A stretch of DNA of 64,000 bases from Sphingobacteriaceae bacterium DW12 (GCA_000783305.1 JROE01000008.1:418204-482203), one strand, 5' to 3'; shown: positions 1-7,810, numbered from the stretch's first letter. The notes: generated by a model not told the origin, from the letters alone. Translations and numbers: made by a program.

Positions 1-197
1 GATTCTATCACTTAACTGAATTCAAGGCTCCAGGTGAATTAATCAGAAAACTTGAAATTGAATACAGACGTGATGAACGCGTAATGCGTTTCCTAACGAT
101 TTCGTTAGACAAACACGCCATTGCATACAGCGAGAAAAAACGTAGCGGTGCATTCAATAAGAAAGCAGAAACTAAAACTGAGGAGGTAGCAAAATAA
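1..197 (+). CDS. rpsF: 30S ribosomal protein S6, C-terminal part (5' end outside window)
   Basis: The reading frame is open from base 3 to a TAA at 195-197 and encodes the last 64 residues of S6. Recognisable pieces are [19 protein letters not shown] and LTISLDKHA, the final helix and strand of the S6 fold, followed by a charged tail. S6 binds 16S rRNA as a dimer with S18. The stop overlaps the rpsR start by one base (TAATG), which implies translational coupling within rpsF-rpsR-rplI. The start lies upstream of the window. Confidence 0.95.
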   Translation, partial: FYHLTEFKAPGELIRKLEIEYRRDERVMRFLTISLDKHAIAYSEKKRSGAFNKKAETKTEEVAK

Positions 198-460
198 TGG
201 CAAACGAAAACATCCAATACGTAACTGCTCCTAAAGTAGAGGACAACCGTAAAAAATATTGCCGTTTCAAAAAGAACGGAATCAAATACATCGACTATAA
301 AGACGCTAATTTCCTTTTGAAATTTGTGAATGACCAAGGTAAAATCTTACCTCGTCGTCTTACTGGTACTTCATTGAAATTCCAACGTAAAGTTGCTCAA
401 GCTGTAAAACGTGCTCGTCACATCGGTTTGTTACCTTACGTTACTGACTCATTAAAATAA
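197..460 (+). CDS. rpsR: 30S ribosomal protein S18
   Basis: This is an 87-residue basic protein of usual S18 length. It carries the family signature in [17 protein letters not shown] near residues 20-36 and [20 protein letters not shown] near residues 54-73. S18 partners with S6 on the platform of the small subunit. The ATG shares one base with the rpsF stop and is preceded by GAGGAGG inside rpsF, an unusually good Shine-Dalgarno for this phylum. rplI starts 13 bases downstream in the same operon. Confidence 0.98.
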   Translation: MANENIQYVTAPKVEDNRKKYCRFKKNGIKYIDYKDANFLLKFVNDQGKILPRRLTGTSLKFQRKVAQAVKRARHIGLLPYVTDSLK

Positions 461-473
461 GGAGAATTACGAC

Positions 474-917
474 ATGGAAATTATTTTAAAACATGATATC
501 AAACACCTAGGTGAAAAAGACGATGTGGTCGTCGTAAAACCAGGTTACGGTCGTAACTACTTAATTCCTCAAGGTTTGGCTACATTAGCAACTCCTTCTG
601 CAAAGAAAGTGTTGGCTGAGAACATTAAACAAGCACAGTTCAAACAAGAGAAAATTAAAAAAGACGCGACAGAATTAGCAACTAAATTGGAAGCAATTAA
701 GTTGACAATTGGTGCTAAAGCTGGTGAATCTGGCAAAATCTTTGGAAAAGTAAACAGCATCCAAATTGCTGATGCATTGAAAGCTCAAGGTTTTGACGTA
801 GATCGCCGTCGCATCACTTTCGAAACTGAACCTAAATTGGTTGGTGAGTACATCGCTAACTTGAACTTACACAAAGAAGTTAAAGTTCAAGTTCCTTTTG
901 AAGTGGTTGCTGAATAA
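474..917 (+). CDS. rplI: 50S ribosomal protein L9
   Basis: The 147 residues are the full length of L9. The N-terminal rRNA-binding domain (residues 1-50) contains DVVVVKPGYGRNYLIPQGLA, the L9 signature. It is followed by the long connecting helix (about 50-75) and the C-terminal domain. A GGAG lies ahead of the ATG. It is the last gene of the rpsF-rpsR-rplI operon and is followed by a strong hairpin terminator. Confidence 0.98.
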   Translation: MEIILKHDIKHLGEKDDVVVVKPGYGRNYLIPQGLATLATPSAKKVLAENIKQAQFKQEKIKKDATELATKLEAIKLTIGAKAGESGKIFGKVNSIQIADALKAQGFDVDRRRITFETEPKLVGEYIANLNLHKEVKVQVPFEVVAE

Positions 918-940
918 TAGCATTTACAATATTCAAAATA

Positions 941-968
941 AAAGGGGATAACAATGTTATCCCCTTTT
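941..968 (+). terminator. Rho-independent terminator of rpsF-rpsR-rplI
   Basis: A 12-bp perfect stem (AAAGGGGATAAC with GTTATCCCCTTT, loop AAT) is followed by more T residues. It begins 24 bases after the rplI stop, so it ends the ribosomal protein transcript. Confidence 0.93.
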
Positions 969-1016
969 TTATGTCCGTGTCCCTCCCATAAACTTTCATA
1001 TCAAAAAAAGTTTCTC

Positions 1017-1024
1017 TAAGTTTG
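1017..1024 (+). promoter_or_regulatory. Bacteroidetes -7 box for the LapA-like gene
   Basis: TAAGTTTG fits the Bacteroidetes -7 consensus TAnnTTTG and lies 17 bases before the ATG at 1042. I see no clear -33 TTTG at the expected distance. Confidence 0.5.
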
Positions 1025-1041
1025 CATCTCAGAATTACTAT

Positions 1042-1335
1042 ATGCGTCCAAAAACAATTGTACTCCTTATACTCACGGTCTTACTGACCATTATTCTCAT
1101 GAAAAACACTGAAGAGGTAACCTTTTGGGTATTTGGAAACTACAATATTTCTAAACTTGCTATTCTGGCTATATTCTTTTTAATAGGTGTAATCGTAGGC
1201 CTACTTTTGGGTCGTCCAAGGCGAAAAAAAGACCAACACCCTTCAAGCTATACGGTTAACTCTGACTCTCCCATACTACCACCCGCCCCCACTTCTATTA
1301 GCCAGGAGGACGAAGAGTACCTTCGCAACGATTAA
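1042..1335 (+). CDS. LapA-domain (DUF1049-like) small membrane protein
   Basis: The 97-residue protein has two transmembrane helices, roughly residues 4-20 and 36-57, separated by a short segment with VTFWVFG. This is the layout of the LapA/DUF1049 family, and the arginine/lysine patch GRPRRKKDQ after the second helix supports it. LapA in enterobacteria acts with LapB in controlling LPS synthesis at the inner membrane. Whether that role holds here is unknown. The C-terminal 35 residues are Pro/Ser/acid-rich and look disordered. It is monocistronic and convergent with the histidine kinase gene, only 4 bases away. Confidence 0.75.
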   Translation: MRPKTIVLLILTVLLTIILMKNTEEVTFWVFGNYNISKLAILAIFFLIGVIVGLLLGRPRRKKDQHPSSYTVNSDSPILPPAPTSISQEDEEYLRND

Positions 1336-1339
1336 GTGT

Positions 1340-2632
1340 CTACTCGACGGTCAGAAGCTGTCGTTCAAAGACAACCTCGAAGGTATGCATATCATTCTGA
1401 TATTGATAGACCACCTTCCCTTGCTCCAGCTCCACTATCGATTTTACAATAGCAAGTCCAAGACCTGTAGACTGCTGGTTTTCAACATCTTTATAAAATC
1501 TATCAAAAATAGATTTAGCATCCAATGCGCTATTATTCCCTGTATTAGCTATTGTAAACCGATTTTCCCACACACACACCTTAATGAGCCCACCATACAC
1601 ATTATGTACCATAGCGTTCTTCAAAAGATTAGAAACCAGCATTGCTGCCAAGTCGGGATTAAATTGACAGCTCAATTGCCCCTTCTCTTCTATATGGATA
1701 GCTATACTTTTATGTTGCAACAACTCCTTAAAAGCTTCAATTTGATCTTTCCACAGTAAATTAAAGTCTATAGACGCATATTCCCTAAACTGACGATTTT
1801 CTATTTTTGTCAGCAGTAATAACGTCTTATTTAATCGTTTCATGCGATCCAACTGGGCAAGAATATCTGACAACTGGTTCAAGACTTTTTCATTCTCTTC
1901 AAAATCAGGCAACAACATTTCCACCTTAGATTGGGAGATTGCTAGAGGTGTCTGAAGCTCATGTGATGCGTTCTCAATAAAACTCTTTTGCTTGTCATAG
2001 ACTTCCGTATTCTCTTTCAATAACTTGTCAATCGCTAAGTTCAACTCCCTAAATTCAACAACACTTGTCTGCGGTGCCGTAAAGCTGTTATCTTTCCCTA
2101 GTTTAAAACGGCTAAGCTCATTCTTTAATTGGTAAAACGGACGCCATACCCGGCTCAAGATTAACTTATTGATAACAAAAATAGAGACCAACACCACCAC
2201 AAATAATGTAATAATGGAATACAACAAGCTACTAATCAAATCATCCTCTTCTACCATAGAAGAAATGACCTGCAATTTATAGTATTGTCCGTCATTATCT
2301 TGAAAATAGGTCGTCAACATCCTCACTATTTCAAAATCTTCTTCATTAACCATATACATAGACGTATCCGAATAGGTTTCAAACCCATTTATGGCAACAT
2401 CAGGGTCTACGGGCGTGAGTCTATAATTACTCTCTGCGAAATCCTTTTTTTGATACACCATCTGATCTTCTTTCGCTTTATGTATAATGAGCATTTTATG
2501 ATTTTCCAGTCCATCGTCCAGGCTGTCATATACTTCATCCATCATATCAACATAAAACACGATGGCCCAAACACTTAATATCAACAACAGTGCACCTGAA
2601 AGATACAACATCGTTAAGTTCAAAAGCCTCAT
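1340..2632 (-). CDS. Membrane sensor histidine kinase
   Basis: The 430-residue protein has TM helices near residues 7-27 and 134-156 bracketing a sensor region of about 105 residues with no recognised domain. A HAMP-like linker follows. The HisKA H-box is SFIENASHELQTPL (phospho-acceptor His near 225), with the N-box NLLKNAMVHN and G-box STGLGLAIV in the ATPase domain. The start overlaps the stop of the response regulator gene by four bases (ATGA), so the two form a coupled two-component system. The signal sensed cannot be read from the sequence. Confidence 0.93.
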   Translation of the reverse strand: MRLLNLTMLYLSGALLLILSVWAIVFYVDMMDEVYDSLDDGLENHKMLIIHKAKEDQMVYQKKDFAESNYRLTPVDPDVAINGFETYSDTSMYMVNEEDFEIVRMLTTYFQDNDGQYYKLQVISSMVEEDDLISSLLYSIITLFVVVLVSIFVINKLILSRVWRPFYQLKNELSRFKLGKDNSFTAPQTSVVEFRELNLAIDKLLKENTEVYDKQKSFIENASHELQTPLAISQSKVEMLLPDFEENEKVLNQLSDILAQLDRMKRLNKTLLLLTKIENRQFREYASIDFNLLWKDQIEAFKELLQHKSIAIHIEEKGQLSCQFNPDLAAMLVSNLLKNAMVHNVYGGLIKVCVWENRFTIANTGNNSALDAKSIFDRFYKDVENQQSTGLGLAIVKSIVELEQGKVVYQYQNDMHTFEVVFERQLLTVE

Positions 2633-3303
2633 ACAACAATCATTTTGTAGCCCACACCATATACCGCCTGAATTTCGACTTCAGCGTGGCTATCTTTTAA
2701 CTTCTTACGAATATTCTTAATCTGCGAATAGATGAAGTCCAAGTTATCTGCATTGTCAGAATCATCACCCCACACATGCTCGGCCAAAGAAGTCTTGGTC
2801 ACCAGTTTATTTTTATTAAGTACAAAAAAGGAAAACACATCAAATTCCTTACGATTCAAATGCAAATTCTCCTCCCTGACACACACCGTCCGAGCATCAA
2901 AATCCACCTTTACATTATTGAGAATCACCTCTTGGCTACCCGCTAACTGCTTCCTTCTCAATACGGCTTTGATTCGTGCATTGAGTTCAGCCAAATGAAA
3001 GGGTTTAGTTAGATAATCATCAGCACCAAGATTCAATCCCTCGATTTTGTCATCTATGGAATCCTTTGCCGAGATAATGATAACATTATGCTCCTGCTTA
3101 TGTTGCAACTGCGCCAATAGATCCAACCCACTCCCCCCCGGCAATGAAATATCCAACAGGATACAATCGTACTCATAAAGATTGATTTTTTCTGTAGCCG
3201 AATAAAAATCCGATGCAACCTCCACGACATACTGCTCATCTATCAAAAATTGTTGCACGCTTTTCTGTAATTCAATCTCATCCTCAACGATTAGTATTTT
3301 CAT
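2629..3303 (-). CDS. OmpR/PhoB-family response regulator
   Basis: The 224-residue protein has a receiver domain beginning MKILIVEDE. The acidic pocket is E7/D8, the phosphorylatable residue is D51 in LLDISLPGGSG, and the switch lysine lies in DDYLTKPF. A winged-helix DNA-binding domain follows (LHLNRKEFDVFSFF to YGVGYKM). An open frame extends upstream to 3402, but the receiver begins at 3303 and a -7 box at 3408-3415 fits a leader of about 100 nt, so I chose ATG 3303. It is co-transcribed and translationally coupled with the kinase. Confidence 0.95.
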   Translation of the reverse strand: MKILIVEDEIELQKSVQQFLIDEQYVVEVASDFYSATEKINLYEYDCILLDISLPGGSGLDLLAQLQHKQEHNVIIISAKDSIDDKIEGLNLGADDYLTKPFHLAELNARIKAVLRRKQLAGSQEVILNNVKVDFDARTVCVREENLHLNRKEFDVFSFFVLNKNKLVTKTSLAEHVWGDDSDNADNLDFIYSQIKNIRKKLKDSHAEVEIQAVYGVGYKMIVV

Positions 3304-3407
3304 TTTGTTTTTCTTTTTCAGTGATATCCCACAATAACCACACACATCCAACAGTAGCAAAAATAAAGGTTTAATTCTGGAAAGAAACGGTAATATCGTC
3401 AAGATAG

Positions 3408-3415
3408 CAAAACTA
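3408..3415 (-). promoter_or_regulatory. -7 box for the two-component operon
   Basis: On the minus strand this reads TAGTTTTG, matching TAnnTTTG. It would give a start near 3401 and a leader of about 98 nt. The -33 element is not evident. Confidence 0.4.
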
Positions 3416-3491
3416 CAACAATCAATCCCAAAAAATAATTCACTAAAAATGAATACGTTCAGTTATTTTCACTTTTTTAGCGCTTTTATAA

Positions 3492-3522
3492 TTTGCATTT
3501 TTGAACAAAATACCTACCTTTG
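3492..3522 (+). promoter_or_regulatory. Bacteroidetes promoter of tRNA-Lys
   Basis: TTTG at 3492-3495, a 19-nt spacer and TACCTTTG at 3515-3522 match the Bacteroidetes housekeeping promoter. Transcription should start near 3529, about 34 nt ahead of the mature tRNA. Confidence 0.75.
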
Positions 3523-3562
3523 CATCACTTTCAAAACGGAATTAATTCCTACAAAAAGAAAG

Positions 3563-3635
3563 GATTCCGTAGCTCAGCTGGTAGAGCAATACACTTTTAA
3601 TGTATGGGTCCTGGGTTCGAATCCCAGCGGGATCA
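3563..3635 (+). tRNA. tRNA-Lys (anticodon TTT)
   Basis: The 73-nt sequence folds as a full cloverleaf. The acceptor GATTCCG pairs with CGGGATC (one G-T), the D stem is GCTC/GAGC, and the anticodon arm ATACA-CTTTTAA-TGTAT has anticodon TTT. The T arm is CTGGG-TTCGAAT-CCCAG and the discriminator is A. CCA is not encoded (CACAA follows). It has its own promoter and terminator. Confidence 0.97.
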
Positions 3636-3642
3636 CAAAAAA

Positions 3643-3669
3643 AAGCTCAATCGAAAGATTGGGCTTTTT
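3643..3669 (+). terminator. Terminator of tRNA-Lys
   Basis: AAGCTCAATC pairs with GATTGGGCTT around a GAAA tetraloop (one G-T) and runs into TTTTT. It starts eight bases after the tRNA. Confidence 0.88.
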
Positions 3670-3725
3670 CTTGTATCCAATAGGATAAGAACAGAAGAGT
3701 CGGCCGGGTTCGATTCGGAGAAGGT

Positions 3726-4110
3726 TCAGGACGGTGTTTGGGGATTGTGGGGCTGAACCAATCCCAGCGGAATCACTTCTTGGGACCTTTTCTTTCCCTG
3801 TCTTGGGCTTTGTTTTGGCATAATGAAATCGCTTATAAACGCTTCAATAAAGACATCTACCAAATCTGTCTTTGGTGATGAATACCGTAATTGTTTTACA
3901 AAAGCTTCATTTGCGATTTCTGCCTTACACCTTGTACCGCAGGGGAGCTACATTGGTAGTAGTTATAATATGCGTTTCTCTCTTTTGAGGCATTTTCTGA
4001 AAGCATCCTTTCGCTCTTAGAGGCTTTATAAATACCTTAAATGGAACCTACTAATAGAAAGCTCGGACCTACTGCTTTAAAAAGAAAACCTCGTGCATCT
4101 CCCCTTGTGA
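3726..4110 (-). pseudogene. Decayed serine recombinase, C-terminal part
   Basis: Reading the minus strand across frames gives pieces of the C-terminal half of a large serine recombinase. These are a degenerate ARGFLF segment, then MLSENASKERNAYYNYYQCSSP, then after a frameshift near 3941-3945 CGTRCKAEIANEAFVKQLR and TDLVDVFIEAFISDFIM. They align in order with the family pattern of RGFL, SxSKGRxxYYxYYxC, CGxRxxAExxNxxF and the following helix. An in-frame TAA near 4040 and the frameshift break it, and the catalytic N-terminal domain is absent. It is the footprint of a lost mobile element beside tRNA-Lys. Confidence 0.72.
3760..3776 (+). repeat. Second copy of the tRNA-Lys 3' end
   Basis: These 17 bases match the tRNA-Lys 3' end at 3620-3636 with one mismatch (AATCCCAGCGG then A instead of G, then ATCAC). 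A T-loop-like GGTTCGATTCGG lies about 50 bases before it. Between them GGTTCAG (3723-3729) pairs with CTGAACC (3753-3759). Duplicated tRNA 3' ends are typical attachment-site footprints of integrated elements, and the neighbouring recombinase remnant fits that reading. Confidence 0.55.
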
Positions 4111-4123
4111 ATACTGCTTTATT

Positions 4124-4522
4124 CTATTTTTTTTTACCCTCTGCTACTTTGTTCTTTTCTTCAATAGAGTCAATTTCAATCGCTTGCATAATATAATATT
4201 CAAGCATTGCGTCCGAATAATTTTTCAAACTTGTAATTCTTAAGGTTAACGATTTATTTCCAACCCCTTCTAACTTTCCGAACTTATCTTTCATTTTTTT
4301 GCCTTCGGTAAATGAAAATGTGATTCCTTTCTGTGTTGGGCTGACAGTAACTATAATCTTGTTGTTTCGGTAAACTGGTACACCATAGTATCTTTCTGTC
4401 CCTCCTCGCATTTCCTCTTGTATAAACGGGAATTTGTTCTGAACCAATGTTCTGAAATTCAAGAAAATAGATCTGAATTCGGGTTTAATTTTTCCCTCGA
4501 TGAATTGTTCTATTTTATTCAT
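4124..4522 (-). CDS. DUF1801 (YdhG-like) domain protein
   Basis: The 132-residue protein looks like a DUF1801 member. It has an N-terminal helical half with KFPFIQEEMRGG and a beta half with YYGVPVYRNNKIIVTVSP and GITFSFTEGKKM. The biochemical role of the family is not established, but members often sit beside AHSA1/SRPBCC proteins and ArsR regulators, as here. It is the last gene of the arsR operon and starts 8 bases after the DUF998 stop. The tail is strongly basic. Confidence 0.72.
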   Translation of the reverse strand: MNKIEQFIEGKIKPEFRSIFLNFRTLVQNKFPFIQEEMRGGTERYYGVPVYRNNKIIVTVSPTQKGITFSFTEGKKMKDKFGKLEGVGNKSLTLRITSLKNYSDAMLEYYIMQAIEIDSIEEKNKVAEGKKK

Positions 4523-4530
4523 GGCATCAT

Positions 4531-5166
4531 CTAAATTGAAAGTTCGCTTTTTCGGATGTTATTGGCACACATATAGCACCAAATTGCACATAGTATCACA
4601 ACAATCCTTCCATACCAACCTATTGGTGTTTCTTCAGAAATCATTCCGTTAGTTTCACTTAAGTAATAGCCCATAACACCAACTAGTGTTAGTTCTGAAA
4701 CCCAAAGCATAACAGTTATAATCAACATTGGTTTTTTGTATGGTTTCAGTGAATTTTGTTTATTAAATTGTATTGTTATAAATATAGTGGCTAAAATCAT
4801 AAATCCCAAAAAGCTAGCCGCAATACTATGAACCTCTCCACTAGTTGATATGTTATCTGGCTTTGTGGTAATAGGATCAGTGTTAAAAAAAACAGCAATG
4901 AAGTTACCAATTGATGATAAAATTAATAGAACAGCTCCAATCTTTGCACTGATATTTGGTAATTTTTGAAATATTGCAATACCCAAAAAAACAAATGATA
5001 CCCCAAATAAAATAAAAGCCAAATTCATTAGCCAACCGAAATTGCCTAATGCATATTCACTAATAGGCTGCCAATTGGGATTTACCGACGTATTAAGTAA
5101 ATGCAGCAATAATAAAATTAATATAAATCCAACAGCACTAAATTTTGTTACGTTTAATTTGTTCAT
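4531..5166 (-). CDS. DUF998 family membrane protein
   Basis: The 211-residue protein has about six hydrophobic helices (near residues 10-26, 45-65, 75-97, 115-133, 145-165 and 185-203). The N-terminal region contains NPNWQPISEYALGNFGWLMN, typical of DUF998 proteins with their conserved S-E-Y. Function is unknown. Its start overlaps the stop of the upstream SRPBCC-VOC gene by four bases, so it is translationally coupled into the ArsR-controlled operon. Confidence 0.8.
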   Translation of the reverse strand: MNKLNVTKFSAVGFILILLLLHLLNTSVNPNWQPISEYALGNFGWLMNLAFILFGVSFVFLGIAIFQKLPNISAKIGAVLLILSSIGNFIAVFFNTDPITTKPDNISTSGEVHSIAASFLGFMILATIFITIQFNKQNSLKPYKKPMLIITVMLWVSELTLVGVMGYYLSETNGMISEETPIGWYGRIVVILCAIWCYMCANNIRKSELSI

Positions 5167-6134
5167 TGCTTAGTGTTTTGAAAATTAATCATCCAGTTGA
5201 TTCCAAATTTATCAGAAAACTCGCCAAAGTAGGCTCCGAAAAACATATCTTGTAGAGGCATGGTGACATTTCCACCCTTCGATAGTTCATCAAAAATTCG
5301 TTTGGCTTCTTCTCTCGTTTCGGGTTCAATGCAAATGTGCATATTGTTTCCTTGAGTAAGCGTGAACCCCATTTCTTTTGGCGCATCTGTACCCATTAAT
5401 ACATGCCCACCTAGAAGTGGAAGTTCTACATGTAAAACCATTTCTTTTATACTTTCTACAACTGCTGGATGATCAGCTTCAGCTGGAATATCACCGAAAC
5501 GTTGAATGCCTTTACCCGAAAACTCTGTTTTGAAAACTGATTTGTAAAACGAAAATGCTTCTTCCGTATTGCCTGGAAAATTCACGTAGGTAGTCACTCT
5601 TGGTTGATTGTTGGCTTTATTTTGTTGTCTGAGATAAAATTGTGCGGAGATATATTGATCCAGATTTTCCATACCTGCCGTAAATCCTTCTTTGAATCCC
5701 ATCTGAATAATGGTCTGCAAGTCCTCAAGGGTTTCAAATTGTAATTGGATGTTTACTACGGTTTGATTGTCATTGGAGGTAAAACCATTTTCCCATTTCA
5801 CTCTTGGCTTAGTATCATTCACTACAGCATTTTCATCACAAAAAGCGTCATTTCCGGAATAAAATCTCAAGGGTCTAATTACTTCATAATCAAAAGTACA
5901 CCAATATTTTTCACCTTCAGGGCTCAGCATATAATAATGCCACTGACCACCTTCACTAAAATTCAATGATTTTGTGATTGTTTGATACGGTTTTGGAGCC
6001 CACCATCTGTCTAAGATATCTGCCTCTGTCCAAGCTGCCCACACTAAGTCAACGGGAGCGTCAAAAGATCTCTCGACATTGATTTTATTATTTTCCTTGT
6101 CGACAATAAAGTCGAATAAAACTGATTTCTTCAT
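5163..6134 (-). CDS. SRPBCC (AHSA1-like) / VOC (PhnB-like) fusion protein
   Basis: Two domains are fused in 323 residues. Residues 1-165 form an SRPBCC/AHSA1 fold (VERSFDAPVDLVWAAWTEAD, RWWAPKPY, and the C-terminal helix QMGFKEGFTAGMENLDQYI). Residues 178-323 form a PhnB-type VOC domain (TTYVNFPGNTEEAFSFYKS, HVELPLLGGHVLMGTD, MFFGAYFGEFSDKFGINWMI). The two are usually separate proteins from neighbouring genes, so a genuine fusion is plausible. I see no internal stop or frameshift at the junction. It overlaps arsR by four bases. The ligand or substrate is unknown. Confidence 0.85.
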   Translation of the reverse strand: MKKSVLFDFIVDKENNKINVERSFDAPVDLVWAAWTEADILDRWWAPKPYQTITKSLNFSEGGQWHYYMLSPEGEKYWCTFDYEVIRPLRFYSGNDAFCDENAVVNDTKPRVKWENGFTSNDNQTVVNIQLQFETLEDLQTIIQMGFKEGFTAGMENLDQYISAQFYLRQQNKANNQPRVTTYVNFPGNTEEAFSFYKSVFKTEFSGKGIQRFGDIPAEADHPAVVESIKEMVLHVELPLLGGHVLMGTDAPKEMGFTLTQGNNMHICIEPETREEAKRIFDELSKGGNVTMPLQDMFFGAYFGEFSDKFGINWMINFQNTKQ

Positions 6135-6457
6135 TGTATATCGGATTTTAGTTGTTTTAATACTTCATCAAGCTGCTCAAATCGTTTCGAAAGAAGTAAT
6201 TTGAATTGTTCTAACCATTTTTCGACTTCTTTCATTTTATCAGCGTTTAAGTGGTATTGTATCTGTCGGCCTTGCTGTTCCTGTTTTACGATTTCACAAG
6301 ATGTGAGGATTTGTAAATGTTTAGATATGGCTTGTCGACTACTATCGAAATGCTCTGCAATTGCATTTGGTGTCATTGCTCCAACAGCTAACAGCATAAT
6401 AATGGCCCGTCGAGTAGGATCAGCTATAGCTTGAAATATGTCTCTTCTTTTATTCAT
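6131..6457 (-). CDS. ArsR-family repressor
   Basis: The 108-residue winged-helix protein has FQAIADPTRRAIIMLLA and the recognition helix FDSSRQAISKHLQIL, followed by QEQQGRQIQYHLNADKM. This is the subgroup found beside AHSA1 proteins. No metal-binding cysteine motif is seen, so metal sensing is unlikely. It heads a four-gene operon. A perfect inverted repeat fills the spacer of its own promoter, which indicates autorepression. Confidence 0.92.
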   Translation of the reverse strand: MNKRRDIFQAIADPTRRAIIMLLAVGAMTPNAIAEHFDSSRQAISKHLQILTSCEIVKQEQQGRQIQYHLNADKMKEVEKWLEQFKLLLSKRFEQLDEVLKQLKSDIQ

Positions 6458-6470
6458 TGTTTAATTATTC

Positions 6471-6517
6471 GCAACTAATTGATTGCAAATATAACTGCAA
6501 TCATTTGATTGCACAAA
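6471..6517 (-). promoter_or_regulatory. arsR operon promoter with embedded operator
   Basis: On the minus strand TTTG (6514-6517), a 20-nt spacer and TATATTTG (6486-6493) form a consensus promoter. The spacer contains TGCAATCA-AA-TGATTGCA (6496-6513), an inverted repeat with perfect 8-bp arms. A second, weaker repeat (GCAA/TTGC, 6471-6486) overlaps the -7 box. A dimeric repressor bound there would block RNA polymerase. Confidence 0.8.
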
Positions 6518-7026
6518 GTATATTTCTGTTTTTTTTTACACGGAATCTAAAACACATAGACAGCGTAATGATTTCACTAATAGTAATTGATCTGGTTAGT
6601 CGATACTCCAAAGGTCCGGCTAATGGTAGCACTCCTTAAATATCAGAATTAACGTATTCAAAATTAGGTATCATTGTTGGTCATAGGCAAACAAAACATG
6701 TATCGTCGATTCCACTATTCATTTTTTATTTCAGTATAGATTGAATTGCAAGTTCCTACTTGCGGTGTAATTACAATTGTAAAAAATCAGGAGCAACAGA
6801 AATATCTAATCGAAGCTTCCGAATTATTTGAAGGCCCGCCTAGATACAATACATAAACGTTTAAGATTTAATACTTCTTTGCCGAGGCTCCTGAGCTTCC
6901 AATTAGCTGCTTCGTGCCTGGTGGATATATTTTTATAAGAATAGTCAGCTTCTATTATATTATCATGCGCTTATTTTTAAACAGTTTCTAATAAAATTCT
7001 ATTCAACAATTAAAAGTAGGCTTCGT
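6518..7026. other. Gene-poor stretch
   Basis: About 500 bases hold no convincing gene. A minus-strand frame of about 48 codons around 6815-6960 has coding-like content (STRHEAANWKLRSLGKEV) but no good start, and I recognise no family. The region is AT-rich and may be decayed accessory sequence. Confidence 0.4.
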
Positions 7027-7239
7027 TCAAAAAAATTCGCTTCTCAAAAATGAGAAAAGTACTTCTTCGTCGATATCCGGGTGAATATCTGTATTTGTCC
7101 AACTCAAGGTATTTTTATAAAGGACATATTCCGATGGTTCAGGCAGCAATTTAGGCAACATAGCGCCACCTGTTATCCTTAGATCGTATCCGTCTATTTC
7201 GACTTGAACATAGCCCCGGTGCATTTTTATAATTTTCAT
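7027..7239 (-). CDS. Imm74-like small immunity protein (orphan)
   Basis: The 70-residue protein reads MKIIKMHRGYVQVEIDGYD then LRITGGAMLPKLLPEPSEY. It resembles the Imm74 family pattern of a short beta-rich start, an ITGE-LLP segment, then aromatic and acidic C-terminal parts. Imm74 proteins are predicted immunity proteins of polymorphic toxin systems. No toxin gene is recognisable nearby. A TTG at 7245 is in frame, but ATG 7239 is preferred. The family assignment rests on eye comparison only. Confidence 0.45.
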   Translation of the reverse strand: MKIIKMHRGYVQVEIDGYDLRITGGAMLPKLLPEPSEYVLYKNTLSWTNTDIHPDIDEEVLFSFLRSEFF

Positions 7240-7245
7240 TGCCAA

Positions 7246-7386
7246 CTACTGAAAAGATTTTAAATACATACTGATTGTTGTAAACGCTGTCATGTCACAA
7301 CCAACCGATAAGCTCTTGCTATTCCTAAATTTAAAAACTAACCCTTCTTCATTATACTTCAATTCGATATGCTTAATAGCGCTCAT
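7246..7386 (-). CDS. Small ORF upstream of the Imm74-like gene
   Basis: A 46-codon frame (MSAIKHIELKYNEEGLVFKF to AFTTISMYLKSFQ) ends seven bases before the ATG of the Imm74-like gene, on the same strand. Its frame stays open about 17 codons upstream of the ATG. It could be the relic of a toxin C-terminus or a small partner protein. I recognise no family. Compact spacing and protein-like composition are the only support. Confidence 0.25.
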   Translation of the reverse strand: MSAIKHIELKYNEEGLVFKFRNSKSLSVGCDMTAFTTISMYLKSFQ

Positions 7387-7810
7387 CCCCTTAAAGAAAT
7401 ATTTGCCGACAATATTAAAATTAATCTTTTGATACTTTATTTAAGAAATATAGCTCCAAAGTCAAAACAACCTGATAAATCAGTGCAAAAGCATATAGAT
7501 TCAGCGATGAAGGATAATATCTTATATACACTATATTTTAGCTTCTCAAGCCATATTGAGCACGATTATTTTACAAAATAGATGTACTTGAAGCTTTTTA
7601 TTTTAAGTCATGTACTGAAATCTCAAATTACAAAATCTTTTCAACCCTCCTGTCTTTTTAGGATTTCTAGGCTGAATATGTTTATTTTGACTGGCATAAA
7701 CCATATCCAAAAACATCTTATTGGAACGGATTTTCAATGGGTTCAATCGCCTTAAATCTTTTAATAAGTGGTTCGAATTCTGTACCAGAGTAGCATACAG
7801 AACAGAAGGA
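7387..7810. other. Intergenic stretch without a supported gene
   Basis: The open frames here on both strands have no recognisable motifs. The minus-strand one at 7603-7854 overlaps a good plus-strand promoter, so I do not call it. Together with 6518-7026 this forms a degenerate accessory region. Confidence 0.4.

Noticed and set aside
3823..4020. 65-codon plus-strand ORF
   Set aside because: It is antisense to clear serine recombinase remnants and has no own motif.
7369..7581. 70-codon plus-strand ORF
   Set aside because: No motif, poor start context, and it overlaps a better minus-strand frame.
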